A program made the translations under genes and the position numbers. This document shows, in pieces, positions 55,771-64,000 of a DNA stretch of 64,000 nucleotides. How positions within the stretch are numbered: position 1 is the stretch's first letter; every line of letters begins with the position of its first letter. The notes below the pieces were generated by a model. The model had not been told where the DNA came from. It saw only the letters and a program-made list of their open reading frames with translations, and made no database searches. This DNA is from Aporrectodea caliginosa. Its lineage: Eukaryota > Annelida > Clitellata > Crassiclitellata > Lumbricidae. The DNA lies in assembly GCA_020284085.1 (NCBI GenBank), contig JACEVL010000007.1:1-64000 (forward strand). The letters run 5' to 3'.

Positions 55771-55985
55771 CTGATATATCATACATTTCCTGAAACACAG
55801 AAACAAATTGCCTTCACCTCATTTGATGTTTACACCACGTTTCCTTATCACTGATCTAGTCCGGTGTGGTAATTAAACGACTGGACGGAGAACTGATAAG
55901 GGCGGGTGGTCAGTGTTCGTCTATAGGAAAAACTCATGATGCGCCTATATATGTATACATACATATATATATATTATACATTACA
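55771..55985. other. Anonymous DNA with SINE-relic block
   Basis: AGGGCGGGTGGTCAGTGTTC at 55900 matches part of the SINE at 5183-5578 (5388-5402). Confidence 0.45.
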
Positions 55986-55997
55986 TATATACACTAT

Positions 55998-56030
55998 AAT
56001 AATAATATAATAATAATAATAATAATAATA

Positions 56031-56101
<71 letters not shown>

Positions 56102-56115
56102 TAATAATAATAATC
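55998..56115. repeat. (AAT)n microsatellite, retroposon tail
   Basis: (AATAAT)n adjoining the 3' end of the minus-strand SINE at 56116-56295. Confidence 0.95.
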
Positions 56116-56295
56116 TTTTCTTTAATGAAGCGCCTGACAAACGCACTGCGCTGTACATTTACATGTTATGCAATTGAAACAATCTTAACTACTAACAGAA
56201 CAGACAGCCTGCAATACAACGGAGCTAATAGCAGCCTACAAAGCATATCCGCCCAACGGGGGCTCGAACTCGGTATAACCTCTCGCATTATATAT
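56116..56295 (-). mobile_element. tRNA-related SINE, 5'-truncated, (ATT)n tail
   Basis: On the minus strand it starts within a tRNA-like part, with B box GAGTTCGAGCCCCC (plus 56265-56278). It then has a body with GCTGCTATTAGCTCCGTTGT and the 3' end GGCGCTTCATTAAAGAAAAG followed by (ATT)n. The 3' end resembles GGCTTCAATAAAAAG at 12174-12195. Confidence 0.72.
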
Positions 56296-56448
56296 ACATT
56301 ATATATATTATATATATTATATATATATACATTATATATATTCTACATTATATATATTTTACATTATATATACACACATATATACATATGCATATATATA
56401 TATATATATATATATACATTATTTACATACATTATATACATACATTAT

Positions 56449-56482
<34 letters not shown>
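56290..56482. repeat. (TA)n-rich compound microsatellite
   Basis: TATATACATTATATATAT-type sequence. Ile/Tyr/Leu frames are artefacts. Confidence 0.96.
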
Positions 56483-56483
<1 letters not shown>

Positions 56484-56789
56484 CTGTGGTCGCTGCTGAT
56501 GTTGGAATATTCGACAATCTGCTGAGAAATTGCTTCTGCGACGAATAATAATGGATGTCATGTTCCGTGTTTGGAAACCAGGTATGAGGTATGCATTCAT
56601 CTGTTTAAGAACGCAGGTGTCCGTCGTCTGAAGACAGTGCAGTCGTCTATTTAGATAAATTAATAAATAATGAAAATAGATAAATAAAACATGCTATTAT
56701 TGCTGATAAATTATAGGGTCTAATCTAGATCAGCAGTAGGCATACATCTATGTATGTATTTATGTACATATTTCTGTGTTATATGCATG
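56483..56789. other. Anonymous DNA
   Basis: No gene or repeat recognised. Confidence 0.35.
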
Positions 56790-57110
56790 TATGACATTGT
56801 ATGTATGTATGTATGTATGTATTTATAAATGTTTTATAGGTATGTAGAATGTATGTATGCATGTCTGTTGTATTTATGAAATGTTATGTAAGTATGTGTA
56901 TGCATGTATACATGTATGTGTGTATGTATGTATGTATGTATGTATGTATTTAAGTATATATGCATGCATGCATAATATGTGTGTTGGTATGCAAGTATGT
57001 ATGTTTTCATTTATGTGTACGTCCGTAAGTTTATGTACAAAATGTATGTATTGTGTGTTGTGTACTTCCGTCCGTACGTCACCCTTGGAAATCATCCAGG
57101 CACTCATTAT
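56790..57110. repeat. Degenerate (GTAT)n microsatellite
   Basis: GTATGTATGTATG blocks with many substitutions. Cys/Met/Tyr/Val frames are artefacts. Confidence 0.88.
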
Positions 57111-57219
57111 GTATATATATACATACAATGTAATGTATGTGGCATAAATGTGAATATACTGTAAATCTCCAAAAATTCTCAAAGCCGCGCAAAATATGCG
57201 ATGCGTCAATGGTTTTCAT

Positions 57220-57678
57220 TAGGGCTCGTACTGAACATGAAAAATCTAATCGATTAATCTCAAAAATGTTACCTCGATTAGGGACCTAATCGAATAAATT
57301 TGATTAATTTTTATGTTACGTAAAGCGTGGGAATTTTTTTGAAAAATGTTGTCACTGAGTCAGTTAGGCCTACCATTTTCTTTCAACAAATAACTTCAAT
57401 CGTTCCACATGCTGAAGGTGATACGTCAGCGATGTTTTTTTAACCACGGTAAGTGTTTAATGCAATGAACTTTGAAGACAGTTTTTCGCCATTTTAGACT
57501 TTTCCATCAGAATTTACCTTATATTAAGCCCATTGTTGTTCGCCATATTGTTTACTCCGGAAATGGGCCTCTCGACATCATGAAATAAGTAAGAAAAAAG
57601 TAATCGAACAAGACGAAACTAATCGATTAGAATTTTAACGATTATTCGATTAATTAATCGTTAAAATCCGCAGCCCTA
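57220..57678. mobile_element. hAT-like MITE, 459 bp, ATCGATTAAT-rich ends
   Basis: Flanking 8-mers GTTTTCAT (57212-57219) and CTTTTCAT (57679-57686) match at 7 of 8. The ends TAGGGCTC and CAGCCCTA are inverted, with AATCGATTAAT clusters just inside both. The interior matches 19440-19922 (GTTCGCCATATTGTTTAC, GTAAGAAAA..TAATCGAACAAG). Confidence 0.88.
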
Positions 57679-57702
57679 CTTTTCATATAGGCTTATTATC
57701 AC

Positions 57703-58165
57703 AAGTCGCCACCGATAAATACAGAAACGACGTCACCAACGATAAATACAGAAACGACGTCACCAACAATAAATACAGAAACAACGTCACTAACGATAAA
57801 TACAGAAACGAACCAACGTCGACGTAACAATAAATACAGAAACGACGTCACTAACGATAAATACAGAAACGACGTCAACGATAAATACAGAAACGACGTC
57901 ACCAACGATAAATACAGAAACGACGTCACCAACGATAAATACAGAAACGACGTCACCAACGATGAATACAGAAACGACGTCACCAACAATAAATACGGAA
58001 ACGACGTCACTAACGATAAATAGAAACGACGTCACCAACGATGAATACAGAAACGACGTCACCAACAATAAATACGGAAACGACGTCACCAATGACAAAA
58101 TAATGCAGAAACGACGTCACTAACGATAAATACAGAAACGACGTCACCAAAGATAAATAGCAGAC
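57703..58165. repeat. 27-bp minisatellite (CGATAAATACAGAAACGACG)
   Basis: About 17 copies of a 27-bp unit GATAAATACAGAAACGACGT plus CACCAAC, with some 21- to 30-bp units. A 27-bp period keeps minus-strand frames open with a nine-residue repeat (VSVFIVGDV). Every unit contains GACGTCA, so the array carries a regular series of CRE-like palindromes (see findings). Confidence 0.97.
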
Positions 58166-58309
58166 TATGACATGTCAACGTGGCAAATACGAAAGTCATG
58201 ACGACTACTAACTGAGGAGGTGATGGGGCACAGGACGATTGGAACAAGTTAATTCCTTTGCATACGGTACCCAAGGAGTAGGGTAACAAAATATGCGAAT
58301 TGCGAGAGT

Positions 58310-58745
58310 GAAGTGAAATCAAGGCTGGCCATGGGGATGACGGTTATGGTCAAATTGACGAAGATATGGAAGAACAGGTTGATCAGCAACGATACCAAAT
58401 TGCGGTTGATGAAGGCATTGGTGTGGCCAGTGTACGGATGTGAAGCCTGGACTCTGAAGAAGGAGAAAGAAAGGCGTATTCAAACATTTGAAACAACAAC
58501 AAGTGTATCCGAGAGCTGTTGAGAATCCCGTGGACGAAAATGATGACCAACGAACGGGTGTACATATCATCGGGGGCCAGAAAGGAACTATTGGCCCACA
58601 TCAAAGCTCGGAAACTACGATATTTTGATCATATCATAAGACAGCCGCACGACAACATCGAGAGCAGCCTGATGACGGGTCTCGTGGAAGGGAACAGAGG
58701 ACCAGGAAGGCCGAGAATATCGTGGATCGACAACGTTCTGAACTG
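58310..58745 (+). pseudogene. RTE-type LINE, RT C-terminal fragment
   Basis: Reads KSRLAMGMTVMVKLTKIWKN, then LRLMKALVWPVYGCEAWTLK and KEKERRIQTFE. After a short frame-breaking deletion near 58485-58515 it reads LRIPWTKMMTNERVYISSGA, LLAHIKARKLRYFDHIIRQP and GLVEGNRGPGRPRISWIDNV. The YGCEAWTLKK, RIPWT..TNE, KLRYFGH and GRPR..W order is typical of the end of RTE/BovB-like reverse transcriptases. It is a single dead copy, not related to the CR1/L2-type LINEs in the window. Confidence 0.9.
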
Positions 58746-58774
58746 GACTGGACTTGTGGGTGCTGGCTTAATTA

Positions 58775-59165
58775 ATGGGTTCCGGGCCGCTATTCCGGGG
58801 GTCCGCTATTTCCCTATTGGACTAATGTGGCTATGCTGCGCGAGAGGTACGATATTTTTTAACTATAATTGTAATTGTAACCGAATATTTATATAGCGCC
58901 GCTCAGAAATCAGCAGCGCTCTCGACCTGGTCAGTGCCTGCATCAGTGAACAGGAAAAAGGGTCCGGAACTGGGAAGGTGCTTGTAACTCTAAGAGACGA
59001 AAAGAGTTCCAAGCTGATGGGCCAACGCGGGCAAAGCACCGAGTGGGCCGTAGCACGCATGCGACGTCAGATAACCCTAACCCTGACCCGAACCGACCCT
59101 CACGACGCGGAGTCAGACGGATCCCCGGAATAGCGGACCCCGGAATAGTGGCCCGGTACCAATGA
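58775..59165. mobile_element. Inverted-repeat element containing a LINE relic
   Basis: The left copy GGGTTCCGGGCCGCTATTCC..GGGGGTCCGCTATT (58775-58812) and right copy GGAATAGCGGACCCCGGAAT..AGTGGCCCGGTACC (59126-59160) are inverted over about 35 bp. The LINE 3' end at 58870-59065 lies between them. It is probably a palindromic MITE later hit by a retroposon. Confidence 0.7.
58870..59065 (-). pseudogene. LINE 3' end, opposite strand
   Basis: On the minus strand it reads ARVGPSAWNSFRLLELQAPS and QFRTLFPVH, then the 3' end GGCGCTATATAAATATTCGG and a TTACAATTACAATTATAG tail. It corresponds to FSVVGPSIWNGLP of the 7558-8434 LINE, but with a different sequence and tail. Confidence 0.82.
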
Positions 59166-59259
59166 ATGCGCGACACGCGACAGAAGACACTGGGCGGTGT
59201 GAGTCCATTCATGTAGCCAACCGTCGCGAAACGACGATGGTGTTGTGACGTAGTAGAAA

Positions 59260-59375
59260 TTTCAGTTTAACGACACTGTGTGATAACGAAGATCATTAGC
59301 GTCGCCCGCCTCCTTTATCCAGGCTTGGGACTGGCACTGTCAGAAAGCGAACAGTGGCGGAGTTATGGTGATGTG
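59260..59375 (-). mobile_element. Short retroposon, ACGACACTGTGTGATAA family
   Basis: CAGTTTAACGACACTGTGTG, CGCCTCCTTTATCCAGGCTT, GGGACTGGCACTGTCAG and ACAGTGGCGGAGTTAT. It is the cleanest of the three minus-strand copies. Confidence 0.8.
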
Positions 59376-60109
59376 ACATGACATCAACGACATTACCTTT
59401 TAGGGGAACATTTAGCGGTTTCCGGTGATAGATGCTTTGGCAACGCAAGACGAAACATTTGATTTGCTGTGTATGCGGTCGATCGTCTGCGCGTCTGTTT
59501 GCGCGCCAATTTCCTTTATTTGTTCTGCGGATTCGTGAAAGCATGGCTCCTGAGGCTTCTACTGATGACATGTCGTGACAGCAGTAGTGTAAAAAATAAG
59601 AATTATGACGTCATCGTATCACGTAAAATATGACGTAGCGTAATTGACGACGTCACAATAGTCTGTGTTTTCATTAAATTTTTATTTGCCTAAAAGTTCG
59701 GTGGGAAATGCGTTTAAACAATTTATTATCATTTTTAAGCGTTGTTGTATTAAATGTAGGCCTATCCGTCAAGGCGTCAACTGTTCCATTATTCGAATTC
59801 GTAATTTTTATTTCCTCATTTAAAACTATGGCTGCTGACATTTGACAGAATAATAATAATATTGCATGTTTTGCAAGTATGTAAATATGCATTTGAACTG
59901 CGCCCTTTTAGCGCTTTTATATGGCCGAGATTATAAATTGTTCTTCAACGAGTCAGTGTTGTTATCATTTTTCAAATAGATGTTATTATAATAATCAAGT
60001 AATAATAAATAGTCTAGGTGATAATTAACTTTTTAGATGATTCCGCCTGTCTGTTTAATGGCGTCGGTTAAAGGAAAGGCGACGTTTAGGTCTAGATAAG
60101 AAGTCAGTA
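59376..60109. other. Anonymous DNA
   Basis: No gene or repeat recognised. Minus-strand frames of 72-91 codons have no motif. Confidence 0.35.
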
Positions 60110-60530
60110 AATTGCCAATAATGTAGACATTGGCTTCCCGTTGCTTCTCGAATCCGGTATAAGATCTTGCCCGTGGTTTCCAGAACTCAACAATGACTGA
60201 CTCCCAAGTACCTTTGTGATCTGATGTGCAAGCCTTCCTCTGCTGTTTCTCTTCGTCCTCTCCGCTCTCTAGGCCGTCTTGATCTCTTTGTCCTTGATCG
60301 GGCAAGGACTGATATGGCCCAACATCGCGCCTTTACTTTTGTGGATCACTCCTCTTGGAATGACGTTACCCTTCTTTACGCCGAAAGATTTCGGCGTAAA
60401 GTTCCTCCCTCATCTCCCCACTGCTTGAAGACTTTTATTTCCTCGGAGCTGCGACTCTGCAGAATAGCCGTATAAGACCTATACTGTATAAGAGGCGCTT
60501 TACAAATTTTCAAATACAATACAATATACA
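60110..60530 (+). pseudogene. 5'-truncated LINE, third CR1/L2-like family, (ATACA)n tail
   Basis: Reads HWLPVASRIRYKILPVVSRT (about 60130-60190), then, after frame breaks, PLRSLGRLDLFVLDRARTDM, AQHRAFTFVDHSSWNDVTLL and HCLKTFISSELRLCRIAV. The 3' end GAGGCGCTTTACAAATTTTC is followed by AATACAATACAATATACAAT. A 10-bp palindromic insertion (GCCGAAAGATTTCGGCG) at 60381-60397 interrupts the WNDV..L motif region. Confidence 0.88.
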
Positions 60531-61327
60531 ATAGGCCTACATCCAACTATTTGGTCACGTAGCCTATTAAGGAGAGCTTATCAACAAATCAGATTCAACA
60601 GATTGCCAACCGAATAACATTCCGGTTAAAATCATATTGTTCAAAGTGGTTGTCTCCCACGGAGAGATTAATCTAATACCCTCCCACCATGCCCATGGCA
60701 TAGGGAGCCTTTGTGGGTCCCATGGAAGTTCCCACGCTGTACCCGTATTGAACCCATATGGGGTCCAATCTAATGAACACGGACATATGCTGGCAGGATA
60801 TATTGAAACATGCATGTAGGCCTAAATATTTTAGCTCGATATTTCAGTAGCCGATACTAATCAAGGAAATCAAGACCAGATTTCTATATATATAATTATG
60901 GTGACCAAAATACTGTAGACAGCATAGTTTGAAATACAATAGAAATTAATGTGTAGGCCTACCATTAGAGATACCCCGGTAACAGGCCGGTGTAGAATGT
61001 AAACCAGAATTCGGTTAACAATTGGTGCAATAAAGGATATGCTTACTTACTTATATCTCTGTCGATTACCGTGGTCAATTACACCGTAATCGACTACGGT
61101 AATCCATACAGATGGATCGCTATATCGAATTTTTGGCGTAACGGCTGGCTTGAGAAAATGATTTCGGCTAGCCGTAAAATGACGTAACCGGACAGATTTT
61201 CGGCTAGCCCTAAAAAAATATTGTTTCTAATCACAGTTCGTTCAAAAGGTGTATGGCGCATAGACCGCCAAAAAGATAATTAATTGGACATTAGGACATC
61301 TGCTACAATGCCACAAAAATGAACAAG
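60531..61327. other. Anonymous DNA
   Basis: No gene recognised. It includes duplicated CGGCTAGCC at 61168 and 61203 and a TCGATTACCGTGGTCAATTA..CGTAATCGACTACGGTAAT imperfect palindrome at 61060-61105. Confidence 0.4.
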
Positions 61328-61854
61328 GAGTAGGCCTATCTCCTGAAGAGTATATAGTTTCGAACGTAGTTCAAACCGCGATATATGTTGGGTATACATA
61401 GCAAAAAGCTTCATGTAGAAGATCAACTGCAGAAAATCTATCCCGTATACATTCATTCATTCATTCGGAAATTTATATCGGCGGCTCGGCGGCTATGGCG
61501 GCCCAGATTCCAATGAAACACACAATGGGCCGATAGGCCTAAAGGTCTATTTTTGGTGACAGTGTTTTACATTTCGTGGTTTCTCAGAGCCAGATAAACC
61601 GTGGTCACCTAATGAGTCACAGTGGCTCAAACAAAGCAAGTCTTCACGTCCCAAAATGCGAGTTGTTTTAAGTTCGACTTGACCTTGCATGCGCATAAGA
61701 ATCAATCTAGCATTGAAATCACAAGAGACAGGTCTTCCTAAAAGGCTTGCTTCCGACAGGTTCTTAGAAGACGCTGGAAAGGGAGCGGTAACAAGGAGAA
61801 AAGTATCAGACTCTGCACTGATGGTGACGTCAACAGTGAAATGACTATGAAAAA
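61328..61854. repeat. Segmental duplication, copy 1
   Basis: Aligns with 62003-62713 over its length (GGAGTAGGCCTATCTCCTGA, CAAAAAGCTTC, AAACACACAATGGGCC, CTAATGAGTCACAGTGGCTC, CTGCACTGATGGTGACGTCA, TGAAATGACTATGAAAAA). It lacks the MITE present in copy 2. Its minus strand holds a 109-codon frame that is broken in copy 2. Confidence 0.92.
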
Positions 61855-62002
61855 TAAAATCTGTAAGGAAAATCACACTGCCGTAATGATTACGGCGCCT
61901 TATGAGTCACCGGACAGCTGTTCATATCCCTTCGTTGCTTCTAATGACAAAATTTAATGGAGCTTTTGTTAACCGCCTTGCCGATGACTGTTGGACTGCA
62001 TA

Positions 62003-62713
62003 CAGGAGTATAGGCCTATCTCCTGAAGAGTAGAGCATGGGCGTAGCCAGAAAAACATTTCAGAGGGGGTTTTAAGATTTCGGGGTTTCCATTGAAAATC
62101 GTCGCAAAACTCCAGGTTTTTTGTATTTTGCATGTAAAAGCACATAAAATGTTTTTAAAGAAACTTATTTGGGGGGGTTGAACCCGTAAACCACACCCAA
62201 AATACGCCCATGGAGTAGAGTTTCGATTTTCGAAAGTAGTTCAAACCGCGATAGCCTATATGTTGGGTAGCAAAAAGCTTCACGTAGAAGATAAACCCAG
62301 AAAATCTATCCCTACATTCATTCATTCGGAATTTATAGGGGCCTAGCGACCTTCAAGGAAACACACAATGGGCCTATAGGCTTAAAGGTTGATTTTTGGT
62401 GTGTTTTACATTTCCTGGTTTCTCAGAGCCATATAAACCGTACGTGGTCACCTAATGAGTCACAGTGGCTCAAACAAATCAAGTCTTCACGTCCCAAAAT
62501 GCGAGTTGTTTTAATGTAAGTTCGGCTTAACTTTGCATGAGAATAAGAATCAATCTATAGCATTGAAATCACAAGCGACAGGCCTTCCTAAAACGCTTGC
62601 TACCTAAAGTTCCTACAGGTTCTTTGGAGACGCTGGAAAATGAGCGGTTGATAGGAGAAAAGTATCAGACTCTGCACTGATGGTGACGTCAACTGTGAAA
62701 TGACTATGAAAAA
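62003..62713. repeat. Segmental duplication, copy 2, with MITE insertion
   Basis: The same unit as 61328-61854, about 85-90 percent alike by eye, enlarged by the 177-bp MITE at 62036-62212 plus its duplicated target. Confidence 0.92.
62036..62212. mobile_element. hAT-like MITE, 177 bp, perfect 8-bp TSD
   Basis: Flanked by GAGTAGAG at 62028-62035 and 62213-62220. The ends CATGGGCGTAGCC and AATACGCCCATG are inverted. The pre-insertion state is visible in the duplicated copy (GAAGAGTATATAGTTTCG at about 61345). Same family as 24454-24621. Confidence 0.95.
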
Positions 62714-62816
62714 CAATGTGTGTTGACTCCAGTTCTCCTTCTGACGGAAGGACCAATTATATGTCGGACTCTCCGGTTCAGCAACGAACATCTGCCTACC
62801 TGTGTAAACTGTTCAT

Positions 62817-63009
62817 TCGTTCGTTCGTTCATTAGTTCATTCATTCATTCATTCATCCATTCATTCATTCATTCATTCATTCATCCATCCATCCATCCAT
62901 CCATCCATCCATCCATTCATCCATCCATCCATCCATCCATCCATCCATCCATCCATCCATCCATCCATTCATCCATTCATCCATCCATTCATCCATTCAT
63001 TCATTCATT

Positions 63010-63046
<37 letters not shown>

Positions 63047-63505
63047 CATCGTTCGTTCATTCAATCAATCATTCGTTAATCAATCAATTAATTCATTAAT
63101 TCATTAATTCATTAATTCATTAATTCATTAGTTCATTAATTCATTAATTCATTAATTCATTAATTCATTACTTAATTCATTCATTCATTCATTCATTCAT
63201 TCATTCATTCATTCATTCATTCATTCATTAAATCAATCCATCGTTCGTTCATTCATGTCATTCATTCGTTCATTAATTCGTTCATTAATTCATTAATTCA
63301 TTAATATATTAATTCATTAATTCATTAATTCATTAATTCATTAATTCATTAATTCATTAATTCATTAATTCATTAATTCATTCATTAATTAATTAATTAA
63401 TTCATTCATTCATTCATTCATTCATTCATTCATTCATTCATTCATTCATTCATTCATTCAATCAATCAATCAATCAATCGTTTCGTTCGTTCGTTCGTTC
63501 GTTCA
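62817..63505 (+). repeat. 690-bp compound array of CATT, CATC, AATC and TTCATTAA units
   Basis: (CATT)n, (CATC)n at 62880-63000, (AATC)n at 63015-63045, (TTCATTAA)n octamers at 63085-63175 and 63260-63385, then (CATT)n, (AATC)n and (GTTC)n. TTCGTTCGTTCATTC occurs at three places and marks at least two local duplications. Confidence 0.97.
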
Positions 63506-63825
63506 TAGCATTGTGTAGCACCTCCAAATGTGTCTCAACCGTGCTTCAGCGAAAGAGATCAGGTGTCGAAACTGTTGGCGAAAGGCGCATGCCTGTCTCT
63601 ATCTAGAAGAACACGCAAATCTAGAAGATAGCTATTCATTCTGCTACATTACACTGCTTTTCCTCGTGGTGTAATTGTAAAGGGTAAAAGGTGACGCAGT
63701 AGGCCTACCTAAAAATACTCAGAAATATCAGCTGCCCACTCTTCTTCAAACTGTTAAACTGTGCTTGGATTGGTAAGGAGAATTTAAGGAATTACAATGA
63801 AATCGTGTATAGGCCTAGTTGACTA
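63506..63825. other. Anonymous DNA
   Basis: No gene or repeat recognised. Confidence 0.35.
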
Positions 63826-64000
63826 CAGTGGCGTCTAACCCACCCCCAACATGGATTGGGAGAACAAACCCCCAGTCTGGCCGACTTATATAATCGGAAA
63901 TCAGCAACCCCTCGGTTTATGTCCAAAACGTACTGTTAACTTCCCCCACCACCACTTTTGACGTTCGATGGATAGCGTTCTGCAAACCCCACCATTGGTA
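63826..64000. mobile_element. MITE of the CAGTGGCGTCTA family, cut by window end
   Basis: Starts CAGTGGCGTCTAACCCACCC and runs to ..CACCATTGGTA at the window edge. By comparison with 18821-18834 the expected last nine bases (GACGCCACTG type) lie just outside. Confidence 0.85.

Noticed and set aside
56857..57209. 96- and 111-codon frames in the GTATGTAT region
   Set aside because: Degenerate (GTAT)n microsatellite, with no conserved motif.

Overview
This is a stretch of a large, repeat-rich animal nuclear genome, probably a marine invertebrate. The reasons are intron-bearing coding fragments with GT/AG splice sites, tRNA-derived SINEs, non-LTR retrotransposons of CR1/L2 and RTE type, many hAT-like miniature transposons and kilobases of micro- and minisatellite. 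The palindrome TAGGCCTA recurs throughout, a habit I associate with some marine invertebrates, but I cannot name the phylum from sequence alone. Nothing bacterial or viral was recognised.

The only host gene I can support with real evidence lies on the minus strand. Five exons are visible: 28795-28962, 27944-28245, 26105-26320, 4927-5094 and 3990-4291. Exons 1 and 2 (168 and 302 bp) recur about 24 kb further on with exactly the same lengths and phases and diverged protein sequence. The gene therefore encodes a repeated helical module. Its second and third exons resemble the stalk and microtubule-binding region of dynein heavy chains (a PP motif followed by LLLLGE, then a DWK segment), but no motor domain is visible. 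A further candidate minus-strand exon is at 52274-52504. The 21-kb gap between exons 3 and 4 must hide at least one more exon, because the phases do not match.

Layout: 1-3.9 kb, anonymous DNA and an 11-bp satellite; 3.9-5.1 kb, two exons; 5.1-12.7 kb, SINE, hAT MITEs and an L2-like LINE inside a 17-bp minisatellite; 12.9-17.7 kb, a 4.8-kb 20-bp satellite with an orientation switch; 18-25 kb, nested transposons including a pogo/Tigger-like element (22459-24334); 26-29 kb, three exons; 29-31.5 kb, trinucleotide and polypyrimidine tracts; 32-46 kb, MITEs, microsatellites and GC-richer anonymous islands; 46-64 kb, SINEs, LINE ends, more hAT MITEs, a candidate exon, a strong hairpin, a 27-bp minisatellite, a segmental duplication with a datable MITE insertion, and a long CATT/CATC array. 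The very long open frames in the window are by-products of short tandem repeats and are not genes.
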